Shown here: positions 40,486 through 48,571 of the stretch, one piece after another
Numbering within the stretch: the stretch's first letter is position 1
Layout: each line of letters opens with the position of its first letter
Origin: an uncultured Prevotella sp.
Lineage (GTDB): Bacteria > Bacteroidota > Bacteroidia > Bacteroidales > Bacteroidaceae
Length of the DNA stretch: 64,000 bases
Assembly: GCA_937922435.1 (NCBI GenBank)
Contig: CAKZVT010000029.1
Coordinates: 73,378 to 137,377, forward strand
Reading direction: 5' to 3'
Program-made: the position numbers and the translations under genes
The notes under the pieces: model-generated
Seen by the model: the letters and a program-made list of their open reading frames with translations, nothing else
Databases searched by the model: none
Told to the model about the DNA's origin: nothing

Positions 40486-40590
40486 TTATACCGGCATGTT
40501 TACGCGTCCGTAGTTGTACATTTTCAATACGTTCACACAGTACCTGTTGAACTTCTTGCTGTCTAAAATCCTGTTAACAATCCTTTTCAT
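40486..40590 (-). CDS. 34-residue cationic small protein
   Basis: A short reading frame, begins MKRIVNRILD and ends YNYGRVNMPV, with many Arg/Lys and few acidic residues; the middle (KKFNRYCVNVLKMYNYG) is amphipathic. Support: an AGGAAAGG ribosome-binding site 10 nt before the ATG, a TACCTTTG promoter box at 40674-40681, and a hairpin terminator at 40423-40460, making a complete unit of about 245 nt in a gap with no other gene. Too short for usual annotation. I do not recognise a family. It could alternatively be a leader peptide or part of an RNA. Confidence 0.6.
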   Translation of the reverse strand: MKRIVNRILDSKKFNRYCVNVLKMYNYGRVNMPV

Positions 40591-40673
40591 AATCTTTTTA
40601 CCTTTCCTATTTAAGTTACACATGTGGGATGCTTCTTCACATCCTGTTATCCTTTTTCCTGTTATTTACGATG

Positions 40674-40681
40674 CAAAGGTA
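40674..40681 (-). promoter_or_regulatory. -7 box of the small ORF unit
   Basis: TACCTTTG on the minus strand, giving a leader of about 75 nt that contains repeated AACAGGA words. Confidence 0.55.
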
Positions 40682-40867
40682 ATACCATCCACGGCACATT
40701 GGAACGTTTCAACGCCTTATTTTGGCTTTAAGCGCATGAATTTTGACCTGCGTCAAACAGGTTGATTTACGTCAAGCCGTTTTCATGACAAACAGTCAGT
40801 CAGGGCCGCCAGCCCGTCACCTGACAGCTGGCCGACGGCGGTTTTAACGCCGAAAAAGCGGCTTTTA

Positions 40868-40899
40868 TTTGCTTATTCACCTTACTTGTATTACCTTTG
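40868..40899 (+). promoter_or_regulatory. aguA operon promoter
   Basis: TTTG (40868-40871), 20 nt, TACCTTTG (40892-40899); a near-perfect Bacteroidetes promoter 42 nt before the start codon. Confidence 0.8.
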
Positions 40900-40941
40900 T
40901 AAGGCAATTCAGTTTTTATAAAACGCCCATACATATAGCAA

Positions 40942-41967
40942 ATGGACAAATTCACCATACCGCCCGAGTGGGCGGAGCAAAGCGCAATACAACTGACGTG
41001 GCCGCACGCGGCGACAGACTGGCGCGAATGCCTTGACGACATCTGCGCCACATACGTAGAGATGGCCGACGCGATAACGCGCCACGAGCGGCTGCTCGTG
41101 GTGACACCCGAGCCTGAAAACGTGGAGGTACAGCTGAAAAGGCGGCTGACAGATTGTCAGCTTGCCAACGTTACGCTGCACCGTTGCCCGACGAACGACA
41201 CCTGGGCGCGCGACCACGGCTTCATAACCGTGACCGACGGCAAGGCCATTCGCCTGCTCGACTTCCGCTTCAACGGGTGGGGCGACAAGTTCCCGGCCGA
41301 CCTTGACAACGCCATCAACCGCAGCTTATATATAAATAAGGTGGTGACGGGCGAATATATAGACCACAACGACTTCGTGCTCGAGGGCGGCTCAATCGAG
41401 AGCGACGGCCAAGGCATGGTGCTGACGACCAGCCAATGCCTGCTCGCTCCTCACCGCAACCAGCCGCTTTCACGCGAGGACATCGAGCAGAAGCTGAAAG
41501 ACTATCTCGGCGCAGACCGCATACTGTGGCTCGACTACGGCCATCTGGAGGGCGACGACACCGACGGCCACATTGACACCCTTGTGCGCACCGCGCCCGG
41601 CAACACCTTATTATATGTACGTTGCACCGACAAGCAGGACAGCCATTACACCGACCTGCACCTCATGGAGGAGCAACTGAAAACGCTGCGCACGGCCGAC
41701 GGACAGCCTTACCGCCTGCTGCCGCTGCCCATGCCGCGCCCAATCTATGACGGAAACGACCGCCTGCCGGCCACATACGCCAACTTCGTAATAATCAACG
41801 GAGCCGTAATCTACTCCACATACGGCCAGCCCGACCTTGACGCGGAGGCCGCACGGGTAATAGACGAGGCGTTTCCCGACCGCGAACTCATCGGCATCGA
41901 CAGCCGCACGGTTATCCGACAGCACGGCTCGCTGCACTGCTGCACGATGCAATTCCCGAAAATATAA
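40942..41967 (+). CDS. aguA: agmatine deiminase (peptidyl-arginine deiminase family)
   Basis: Converts agmatine to N-carbamoylputrescine and ammonia. The 341-residue protein shows the guanidino-hydrolase core: LTWPHAATDWRECLDD, CPTNDTWARDHGFI (Asp and substrate Trp), DFVLEGGSIESDG (Glu), LEGDDTDGHIDTLVR (Asp-His) and the terminal IRQHGSLHCCTMQFP with the nucleophilic Cys. Length and motifs fit AguA rather than a long secreted peptidyl-arginine deiminase; no signal peptide. The next gene encodes the following enzyme of the pathway, which supports the assignment. Confidence 0.94.
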   Translation: MDKFTIPPEWAEQSAIQLTWPHAATDWRECLDDICATYVEMADAITRHERLLVVTPEPENVEVQLKRRLTDCQLANVTLHRCPTNDTWARDHGFITVTDGKAIRLLDFRFNGWGDKFPADLDNAINRSLYINKVVTGEYIDHNDFVLEGGSIESDGQGMVLTTSQCLLAPHRNQPLSREDIEQKLKDYLGADRILWLDYGHLEGDDTDGHIDTLVRTAPGNTLLYVRCTDKQDSHYTDLHLMEEQLKTLRTADGQPYRLLPLPMPRPIYDGNDRLPATYANFVIINGAVIYSTYGQPDLDAEAARVIDEAFPDRELIGIDSRTVIRQHGSLHCCTMQFPKI

Positions 41968-41976
41968 ATAACTGAC

Positions 41977-42084
41977 ACCCACCCCAGCCCTCCCAAAGGG
42001 AGGGAGCTTAATCACCATTATAGTTTATTTCAATATACAGCAAAGCATTCCAAACTCCCTCCCTTCGGGAGGGTTGGGGTGGGT
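41977..42084. repeat. inverted pair of 30-bp GGGAGGG elements between aguA and aguB
   Basis: Copies at 41977-42006 (CCCTCCCAAAGGGAGGGAG core) and 42055-42084 (CTCCCTCCCTTCGGGAGGG core) face each other across 48 nt. The right copy ends 16 nt before the aguB start. Confidence 0.9.
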
Positions 42085-42100
42085 AAATAATGAATTTAAT

Positions 42101-42976
42101 ATGAAAACAGGCATAATCCAACAACACAACACTGCCGACCGCGACGACAACATGCGCCGCCTGGCCGACAGCATAAGGGCTTTGGCCGCAGAAGGAGTAG
42201 AGCTTATAGTGCTTCAGGAGCTGCACAACTCGCTGTATTTCTGCCAGACGGAGAGCGTTGACAACTTCGACTTGGCCGAGCCTATACCAGGCCCTTCGAC
42301 ACAGTTTTTCGGCTCTCTGGCAAAGGAAACGGGCACAGTGCTCGTCACTTCGCTGTTCGAGAGGCGCGCCGCAGGGCTTTACCACAACACGGCCGTCGTC
42401 ATAGAGCGCGACGGAAGCATCGCAGGCAAGTACCGCAAGATGCACATACCCGACGACCCGGCTTATTACGAGAAGTTCTACTTCACGCCGGGCGACCTCG
42501 GTTTCCGTCCCATCGACACGTCCGTTGGCCGCCTCGGAGTGCTCATATGCTGGGACCAGTGGTATCCGGAAGCAGCCCGGCTCATGGCGCTCCAAGGCGC
42601 GGATATGCTTATATATCCAACGGCCATAGGCTATGAAAGCTCTGACGCCGAGGCCGAACAGCAGCGTCAGCGCGAGGCTTGGACGACGGTGCAGCGCGGA
42701 CACGCCGTAGCCAACGGCCTGCCCGTCGTCGCCGTGAACCGCGTCGGGCACGAAGTTGACCCGTCGGGCATGACCGGCGGCATACAGTTTTGGGGCAGTT
42801 CGTTCGTAGCCGGACCGCAAGGCGAGCTGCTTTACCGCGCCTCAAGCACCGAAGAAGAGCGCACCGTGATTGACATCGACCTGCAACGTGGCGAGCAGGT
42901 GCGCCGCTGGTGGCCCTTCCTGCGCGACCGCAGGATTGACGAATACGGCGGAATAACACGGAGGTTCATTGACTAA
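42101..42976 (+). CDS. aguB: N-carbamoylputrescine amidase
   Basis: Nitrilase-superfamily enzyme (291 residues) that hydrolyses N-carbamoylputrescine to putrescine, CO2 and ammonia. Catalytic triad is visible: Glu in IVLQELHNSL-type segment (LIVLQELHN), Lys in YRKMHIPDDP and Cys in VLICWDQWYPEAARLMALQG. GIQFWGSSFVAGPQGELL and VIDIDLQRGEQVRRWWPFLR are the usual C-terminal parts. I chose the ATG at 42101; the longer frame begins inside the repeat element. With aguA it forms the agmatine route to putrescine. Confidence 0.95.
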   Translation: MKTGIIQQHNTADRDDNMRRLADSIRALAAEGVELIVLQELHNSLYFCQTESVDNFDLAEPIPGPSTQFFGSLAKETGTVLVTSLFERRAAGLYHNTAVVIERDGSIAGKYRKMHIPDDPAYYEKFYFTPGDLGFRPIDTSVGRLGVLICWDQWYPEAARLMALQGADMLIYPTAIGYESSDAEAEQQRQREAWTTVQRGHAVANGLPVVAVNRVGHEVDPSGMTGGIQFWGSSFVAGPQGELLYRASSTEEERTVIDIDLQRGEQVRRWWPFLRDRRIDEYGGITRRFID

Positions 42977-42978
42977 AC

Positions 42979-43118
42979 ACCCACCCCTGCCCTCCCTAAG
43001 GTAGTGAGTTTGACATGATTTGACACATCGGTATTCGCTTTTTCACTAAAAGATAAAGACCAGACACCCGCCATCGGCAACCAAAGCCCCTTCCCTTCGG
43101 GAGGGGTTTGGGGTGGGT
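42979..43118. repeat. inverted pair of GGGAGGG elements between aguB and the ZIP gene
   Basis: A degenerate left copy (about 42979-43008) and a right copy (43087-43118, TTCCCTTCGGGAGGGG core). The right copy ends 5 nt before the next start codon, so it includes the ribosome-binding region. Confidence 0.85.
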
Positions 43119-43123
43119 ATAAA

Positions 43124-43906
43124 ATGCTACTGCTTATGCTTCCAATCCTTCTCATCCCCTTTCTCGGCACCTTTCTCGGCTCGGCTTTCGTGTTTTTCAT
43201 GAAAGACAAGATGCCTGTCAAGGTGCAGAAGTCGCTCCTCGGCTTCGCCTCCGGCGTGATGGTGGCCGCCTCGGTGTGGTCTCTGCTCATACCGGGCATG
43301 GACATGTCGGCCCACATGGGCAAGCTGGCGGTTGTCCCGGCGGCTGTAGGCTTCTTGGCCGGAATGGCCTTCCTGCTGCTCATCGACCGCGTTACGCCCC
43401 ACCTGCACATAGGCAACGCCAAGCCCGAAGGGCCTCGCAGCCGCCTCTCTCGCACGGCGATGCTCTCGCTGGCGGTGACAATACACAACCTGCCCGAAGG
43501 CATGGGCGTAGGCGTTGTACTGGCCGGAGCGTTACAGGGGGAAGCGCAAATCAGCACGGCGGCGGCAATGGCGATGGCCGTCGGCATCGCAATACAGAAC
43601 ATTCCCGAAGGAGCAATAATCTCGATGCCCATGCGCGCCGAGGGCAACAGCCGCCTGCGCTCGTTCACCATGGGCGCGTTGAGCGGCATAGTAGAGCCTC
43701 TTGGCGGCCTGCTCGTGGTGCTATTGGCCTCCATAATGACACCCGCCCTGCCCTATCTGCTGGCCTTCGCCGCCGGAGCAATGCTCTACGTGGTAGTGGA
43801 AGAGCTAATACCCGAGATGTCGGAGGGCGAACACAGCAACATCGGCACCGTCGGTTTCGCCATAGGCTTCACGCTGATGATGGTGTTGGACGTGGTTTTA
43901 GGCTGA
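43124..43906 (+). CDS. ZIP-family divalent metal transporter
   Basis: An eight-helix ZIP permease (260 residues) similar to ZupT/GufA, importing zinc or other divalent metals. Helix IV has TIHNLPEGMGVGVVLAGAL and helix V has AIQNIPEGAIISMPM, holding the His/Asn/Glu ligands of the transport site; the C-terminus has YVVVEELIPEMSEGEHSN. The loop between helices III and IV is short and carries HLHIG as the likely metal-sensing stretch. It follows aguB across a repeat pair. Confidence 0.92.
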   Translation: MLLLMLPILLIPFLGTFLGSAFVFFMKDKMPVKVQKSLLGFASGVMVAASVWSLLIPGMDMSAHMGKLAVVPAAVGFLAGMAFLLLIDRVTPHLHIGNAKPEGPRSRLSRTAMLSLAVTIHNLPEGMGVGVVLAGALQGEAQISTAAAMAMAVGIAIQNIPEGAIISMPMRAEGNSRLRSFTMGALSGIVEPLGGLLVVLLASIMTPALPYLLAFAAGAMLYVVVEELIPEMSEGEHSNIGTVGFAIGFTLMMVLDVVLG

Positions 43907-43931
43907 CATTATAAATACAAAACCATTACGC

Positions 43932-44282
43932 ATGAACGCATTATCAAATACAGGAAGGATTATTTCCGCATGGTGGGCAGTACAAGGACTGGCCTTCATA
44001 GCTTACTTCATCCAGACCATAAGCACAAACGGCAAGCCCCCGGCATGGGCCTTGACCTTCGGCATTATACTCTGCCTCGCCGCCTATCTGCGGCTGAAGG
44101 GCGCACAGCTAAGGCGCATCGCCGACATGGTTTTGCTGGCATACACCGTATCGTTCGCCGTCATTGCTTATCTCATAATCAACATAAAAGTCGACGAGCC
44201 TTTGCTGCAAACCCTGCTTATCATTGTAGCCTTGGCTAACATCGCAGCCAGCATCGTGTCGCTTAGGCGCAAACAGAAGTAA
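43932..44282 (+). CDS. four-helix membrane protein of unknown function
   Basis: A 116-residue hydrophobic protein with four predicted helices (about 9-28, 38-57, 66-86, 91-108), e.g. AWWAVQGLAFIAYFIQTIS and PLLQTLLIIVALANIAASIV, ending SLRRKQK. No family is recognised. It begins 25 nt after the ZIP gene on the same strand, so probably shares its transcript, and ends at a palindrome array. Confidence 0.75.
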   Translation: MNALSNTGRIISAWWAVQGLAFIAYFIQTISTNGKPPAWALTFGIILCLAAYLRLKGAQLRRIADMVLLAYTVSFAVIAYLIINIKVDEPLLQTLLIIVALANIAASIVSLRRKQK

Positions 44283-44324
44283 GCACAATCTACAAATCAA
44301 AAAAACAAAGGATGCCATACGTCC

Positions 44325-44412
44325 TGCAAAAGACGGCTTTTCACCCTACAAAAGACGGCAAACAGGAGCGCAAAAGGCCATGTTTTGCAGAGCAAAAGAC
44401 GGTCTTTTGTAA
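44325..44412. repeat. 22-bp palindrome array, four units
   Basis: Units at 44325, 44347, 44369, 44391, between convergent genes. Unit 2 (CTACAAAAGACGGCAAACAG) is the same as unit 1 of the array at 47822. Confidence 0.9.
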
Positions 44413-44530
44413 CACGGGAATTATCTTATTGGCTTTCAACAAGTTACAAATGCCACAGCAATACGGCCATGACAAGCGCTAAAAATACGTCGGTTCGGAA
44501 CAAAAACAAAGACCGACAAGCCCTCAATCC

Positions 44531-45157
44531 TTAATTTTCAGATATGAACCTGTCGAGATACGCAAGTCCTTTTTCAGTGCAACAGCCACGCAGGAAGACG
44601 ATGATGAACGTATGGAAGATTTCGTCGAGCTTGTATTGCTCGTAAAGGCGTGTCTGCATTACGAAGTCCATCGCCGCGTCGCCTATCTTGTTCACGATGC
44701 CATAATTAAGGTCGCTGCGGAAGAAGCCACGCTCTATGCCCTTCTGCATGAACACCTGCGAGTGGGCCGACTGCTTCTCCTTGTTATGGCGGAAAAACTC
44801 CATTATACGCTCATACTTGTTCATCTCGGTGAAGAACAGCGGATTGATAGAGCCCAAATCTTTCAGCCTCAACTTTATGAAATAAGCTATTACGGCCATC
44901 TCGTTTTCAGCCGTCAGCGCGTAGTCCGAGAGCTTTTTAGTCATCAGTTCGTTCTCGTTCCTAAGGCATTCGAAAAGCAAGTCTTCCTTGTTACTGTATA
45001 TCTCGTAAAGCGTGCGCTTCGATATGGCTATTTCAGTGGCGATATCGTCCATGCGCACGGCCTTGATACCTTTCTGTTTGAAAAGGAGTATCGCCGTGTC
45101 GAGGATTTTCCGCCTCAGGCTTTCACGGTAAGCAGTTGTGCCACAGGTCTTGCGCAT
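44531..45157 (-). CDS. TetR/AcrR-family regulator
   Basis: A 208-residue regulator with an N-terminal TetR HTH (residues 12-62): RRKILDTAILLFKQKGIKAV, RMDDIATEIAISKRTLYEIY, SNKEDLLFECL. The C-terminal ligand/dimer domain is unlike well-known members. It is divergent from the malic enzyme gene with about 280 nt between, and the two promoters (45177-45184 minus, 45206-45237 plus) are back to back and only 21 nt apart, so it may control itself and the neighbour. Ligand unknown. Confidence 0.87.
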   Translation of the reverse strand: MRKTCGTTAYRESLRRKILDTAILLFKQKGIKAVRMDDIATEIAISKRTLYEIYSNKEDLLFECLRNENELMTKKLSDYALTAENEMAVIAYFIKLRLKDLGSINPLFFTEMNKYERIMEFFRHNKEKQSAHSQVFMQKGIERGFFRSDLNYGIVNKIGDAAMDFVMQTRLYEQYKLDEIFHTFIIVFLRGCCTEKGLAYLDRFISEN

Positions 45158-45176
45158 TTATTTTATTTTTTATTTG

Positions 45177-45184
45177 CAAAGTTA
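45177..45184 (-). promoter_or_regulatory. -7 box of the TetR gene
   Basis: TAACTTTG on the minus strand, 20 nt before the start codon. Confidence 0.55.
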
Positions 45185-45205
45185 ATAATTTATTTCCGAA
45201 AACTA

Positions 45206-45237
45206 TTTGCCTCATTTTATTTTTTTTCTTACATTTG
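45206..45237 (+). promoter_or_regulatory. malic enzyme promoter with long leader
   Basis: TTTG (45206-45209), 20 nt, TACATTTG (45230-45237). The leader is about 195 nt with no frame or motif I recognise. Confidence 0.75.
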
Positions 45238-45436
45238 CAAAGACTTTTCAATTACGGTTGTAATAAAAAGGAAGGTAAAAAGACGAATTTGGCACAAGCT
45301 GATGTCTGCAAGTAAGGAAATGAAAGATTATGCAGGCCTAATCCGATATGTGCGCATTTATGCGGAACGGCAAGGATGCAGCCTTGTGTTACACTTCAAC
45401 TATGCATCTTGAATATAAGGAACAAAAAACATAATC

Positions 45437-47731
45437 ATGGTGAACATTACAAAAGAAGCCGCACTTGAATACCACAGCAGCGGCAAACCTGGAAAAATCG
45501 AAGTAAAGCCAACAAAGCCTTACAGTACACAGACCGACCTTAGTTTAGCTTATTCGCCCGGCGTGGCGTTCCCGTGTCTCGAAATACAGAAGACTCCCGA
45601 CGATGTCTACAAATACACTGACAAGGGCAACCTCGTAGCCGTAATCAGCAACGGCACGGCCGTGCTCGGCCTCGGCGACATCGGCGCGATGAGCGGCAAG
45701 CCGGTGATGGAAGGCAAGGGACTGCTGTTCAAAATATACGGAGGCATCGACGTGTTCGACATTGAGGTGGCCGAGAAAGACCCGGAGAAGTTTTGCGAGG
45801 CCGTGGAGCGCATCGCCCCAACCTTCGGCGGCATCAACCTCGAGGACATCAAGGCGCCCGAATGCTTTTACATAGAGGAAAGGCTGAAGCGCACGCTCGA
45901 CATTCCCGTAATGCACGACGACCAGCACGGCACTGCCATCATATCCGCCGCCGGACTGAAGAACGCCCTCGAAGTGGCGGGAAAGGACATTGCGGAAGTT
46001 AAAATCGTTGTCAACGGCGCAGGAGCGGCGGCCATATCGTGCACAAAGCTCTACATGGCGCTCGGCGCAAAGAAGGAGAACATCGTAATGCTCGACTCCA
46101 AAGGCGTCATCACCAGCGACCGCGAGAACCTTACCGAGCAGAAACGCCTCTTCGCAACCGACCGCCGCGACATACACACGCTCGAAGAAGCCGTGAAGGG
46201 TGCTGACGTATTCGTTGGTCTTTCCAAAGGAAATGTGCTCACGCAGGACATGGTACGCTCGATGGCCGACAAGCCAATAGTCTTCGCACTGGCTAACCCC
46301 GTGCCCGAAATATCATACGAGGATGCAATGGAGAGCCGCCCCGACGTGCTGATGAGCACAGGCCGCTCCGACTATCCCAACCAAATCAACAACGTAATCG
46401 GCTTCCCCTACATATTCCGCGGCGCGCTCGACGTTCACGCTACGGCCATCAACGAGGAGATGAAGATGGCCGCCGTGCACGCCATAGCCGACCTGGCAAA
46501 GCAGCCCGTGCCCGACGTTGTGAACGATGTGTACCAGGTTAACAAGCTCACCTTCGGCCCGTCATACTTCATACCGAAACCCGTTGACCCGCGCCTCATA
46601 ACCGAAGTGTCGGCCGCCGTGGCAAAGGCCGCAATCGAAAGCGGAGTGGCGCGCACCACAATAACCGACTGGGACGAGTACAAGAACCGCCTGCGCGAAA
46701 TGCTGGGACAGGAAACCAAGCTGACGCAGAAGCTCTACGACACGGCACGCAAGCACCCACAGCGCGTGGTATTCGCCGAAGGCATACACCCTACGATGCT
46801 CAAGGCCGCCGTGCAGGCAAAGAACGAAGGCATCTGCCACCCAATACTGCTGGGCAACGACGAGCGCATTGCAAAGCTGGCCAAGGAACTCGACCTAAGC
46901 CTCGACGGCATTGAAATCGTCAACCTGCGCCACGACCGCGAGAACGACCGCCGCGAACGCTACGCACGCATACTGGCCGACAAGCGCAAGCGTCAGGGCT
47001 ACACCTTCCAGGAAGCCAACGACAAGATGTTCGAGCGCAACTATTTCGGCATGATGATGGTGGAGACGGGCGATGCCGACGCGTTCATAACGGGTCTGTA
47101 CACAAAGTATTCCAACACCATAAAGGTAGCCAAGGAGGTTATCGGCATACAGCCCGAGTACAAGCACTTCGGCACGATGCACATCATCAATTCCAAGAAA
47201 GGCGTACTCTATCTGGCCGACACGCTCATCAACCGACTGCCAAAGAAGGACGTGCTCGTCGACATTGCGCGCCTCTCGGCCAACACCGTGCGCTTCTTCA
47301 ACGATGAACCTCACATAGCAATGATAAGCTACTCCAACTTCGGAACTGACGAAGTGGGCAACCCGGCCGAGGTACACGCCGCCGTGGAAGAGATGCAGCA
47401 GCGTTACCCCGACCTCGCAATCGACGGCGAGATGCAGGTGAACTTCGCACTTAACGCCAAGCTGCGCGACGCAAAATATCCGTTCACGCGGCTGAAGGAC
47501 AAGGACGTCAACACGCTCGTATTCCCCAACCTCTCCAGCGCAAACAGCTCGTACAAGCTGCTCCAGGCGCTCAACCCCGACGCCGAAATAATCGGCCCAA
47601 TCCAGATGGGACTGAACAAGCCTATCCACTTCACCGACTTCGAGTGCTCCGTGCGCGACGTGGTGAACATCACCGCAGTAGCCGTGATTGACGCATACGT
47701 GCAGAAAATCATGGAGAACATCAACAAGTGA
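45437..47731 (+). CDS. maeB: NADP-dependent malic enzyme with phosphotransacetylase-like domain
   Basis: A 764-residue MaeB-type enzyme that decarboxylates malate to pyruvate. Residues 1-430 are the malic enzyme: SLAYSPGVAFPCLEIQ, GDIGAMSGKPVMEGKG, FGGINLEDIKAPECF, PVMHDDQHGTA (metal and catalytic residues) and the Rossmann VVNGAGAAAISC. Residues about 435-760 match phosphate acetyltransferase (VVFAEGIHPTMLKAAVQAKN, FGMMMVETGDADAFITGLYT, FPNLSSANSSYKLLQ); in such hybrids this part is regulatory, responding to acetyl-CoA. Single-gene unit with terminator 47761-47791. Confidence 0.96.
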   Translation: MVNITKEAALEYHSSGKPGKIEVKPTKPYSTQTDLSLAYSPGVAFPCLEIQKTPDDVYKYTDKGNLVAVISNGTAVLGLGDIGAMSGKPVMEGKGLLFKIYGGIDVFDIEVAEKDPEKFCEAVERIAPTFGGINLEDIKAPECFYIEERLKRTLDIPVMHDDQHGTAIISAAGLKNALEVAGKDIAEVKIVVNGAGAAAISCTKLYMALGAKKENIVMLDSKGVITSDRENLTEQKRLFATDRRDIHTLEEAVKGADVFVGLSKGNVLTQDMVRSMADKPIVFALANPVPEISYEDAMESRPDVLMSTGRSDYPNQINNVIGFPYIFRGALDVHATAINEEMKMAAVHAIADLAKQPVPDVVNDVYQVNKLTFGPSYFIPKPVDPRLITEVSAAVAKAAIESGVARTTITDWDEYKNRLREMLGQETKLTQKLYDTARKHPQRVVFAEGIHPTMLKAAVQAKNEGICHPILLGNDERIAKLAKELDLSLDGIEIVNLRHDRENDRRERYARILADKRKRQGYTFQEANDKMFERNYFGMMMVETGDADAFITGLYTKYSNTIKVAKEVIGIQPEYKHFGTMHIINSKKGVLYLADTLINRLPKKDVLVDIARLSANTVRFFNDEPHIAMISYSNFGTDEVGNPAEVHAAVEEMQQRYPDLAIDGEMQVNFALNAKLRDAKYPFTRLKDKDVNTLVFPNLSSANSSYKLLQALNPDAEIIGPIQMGLNKPIHFTDFECSVRDVVNITAVAVIDAYVQKIMENINK

Positions 47732-47760
47732 CAACGCCGCCCGTGGCGCATACTTCAACT

Positions 47761-47791
47761 AAAATGGCTTGCCATTGAGGCAAGCCATTTT
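47761..47791 (+). terminator. malic enzyme terminator
   Basis: Perfect 13-bp stem AAAATGGCTTGCC / GGCAAGCCATTTT, 5-nt loop, then TAGTTTT. Confidence 0.9.
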
Positions 47792-47821
47792 AGTTTTATA
47801 TCAAATTCGCAGACAAAGCCA

Positions 47822-47909
47822 CTACAAAAGACGGCAAACAGCACGGCGAAAGGCGGCCTTTCACGTTGCAAAAGGTGGCTTTTCGCCATGCCAAAGGCTA
47901 TCTTTTACA
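47822..47909. repeat. 22-bp palindrome array, four units
   Basis: Units at 47822, 47844, 47866 and 47888. It lies in the 47732-48571 gap, which also holds an inverted repeat and leader copy 3. Confidence 0.88.
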
Positions 47910-47946
47910 AAGTATGCAAATATAAAAGGCGCATACGTTTATCCTT

Positions 47947-48006
47947 CAATCTTTCACCGCAAGGGGCAACTCCCTGCAAGCCAAAGCGTTAAGCGGTGAA
48001 AGATTG
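47947..48006. repeat. 14-bp inverted repeat of CTTTCACC words
   Basis: CAATCTTTCACCGC (47947-47960) and GCGGTGAAAGATTG (47993-48006), loop 32 nt; followed by more GTGAAAGAT words to 48131. Confidence 0.8.
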
Positions 48007-48148
48007 TACGCTTCATCCTTCACCATCTTTCATCCGAGAGTGAAAGATGTGAAAGATGACAGTGCTACATCTTCCACCATTGAACACCATGAAAACCAGC
48101 TTGTCAAGCCTTACGGTGAAAGATTTGAAGATGATTTTACCTGCAACA

Positions 48149-48181
48149 TTTGCCGCATAGCATAATTTTTTTCTATATTTG
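48149..48181 (+). promoter_or_regulatory. promoter of leader copy 3
   Basis: TTTG (48149-48152), 21 nt, TATATTTG (48174-48181). Confidence 0.75.
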
Positions 48182-48187
48182 CAACGT

Positions 48188-48495
48188 CCTTCTTGCAGAA
48201 GCCGTGCAAGCGGCGGGCGAGGGGACATATATGTTAGAGGCGTTTACTTGGCGCTTTGTGCTTGACACTCTGAAACTTCGCAACTTTCTGGTATCGTCAA
48301 GAACATGGCAACAGTAGATGCTCATGGGTGTATCTTATACAGCCTTCATTGGCGTTTGCCGTTTCGGCATAACGCCCTATGGCGGCGTATATACATACAC
48401 GGCGTGGGCTTCTGCGTTGCTCGTTCTACGATACCGGGCAATGCGAAGGCCTCTGAGTGTGGGACGGGCGACGGGCAAAGTTCCCACGCTTTTGC
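48188..48495 (+). ncRNA. structured leader RNA family, copy 3
   Basis: About 310 nt between a strong promoter and the lipoprotein at 48572. Conserved words shared with copy 1 in the same order: GACATATATGTTAGAGG, GCGTTTACTTGG, CTCTGAAACTTCGCAACTT (near 48268), GGGTGTAT, CACGGCGTGGGCT (48398-48410), GGCAATGCGAAGGCCT (48437-48452), and the closing hairpin GTGGGA (48459-48464) / TTCCCAC (48481-48487) followed by GCTTTTGCG. Frames crossing it have no start site of their own. It ends about 75 nt before the ATG. Confidence 0.7.
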
Positions 48496-48571
48496 GTATA
48501 TATATGCCAACACCTTAATTTATCAACCTGCCTTGACTTGGGAACAATGGGCACAGAACTGACAATAAAAC

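Noticed and set aside
45545..46177. 210-codon antisense frame in the malic enzyme gene
   Set aside because: Sense strand encodes a fully recognisable enzyme; antisense product has no features.
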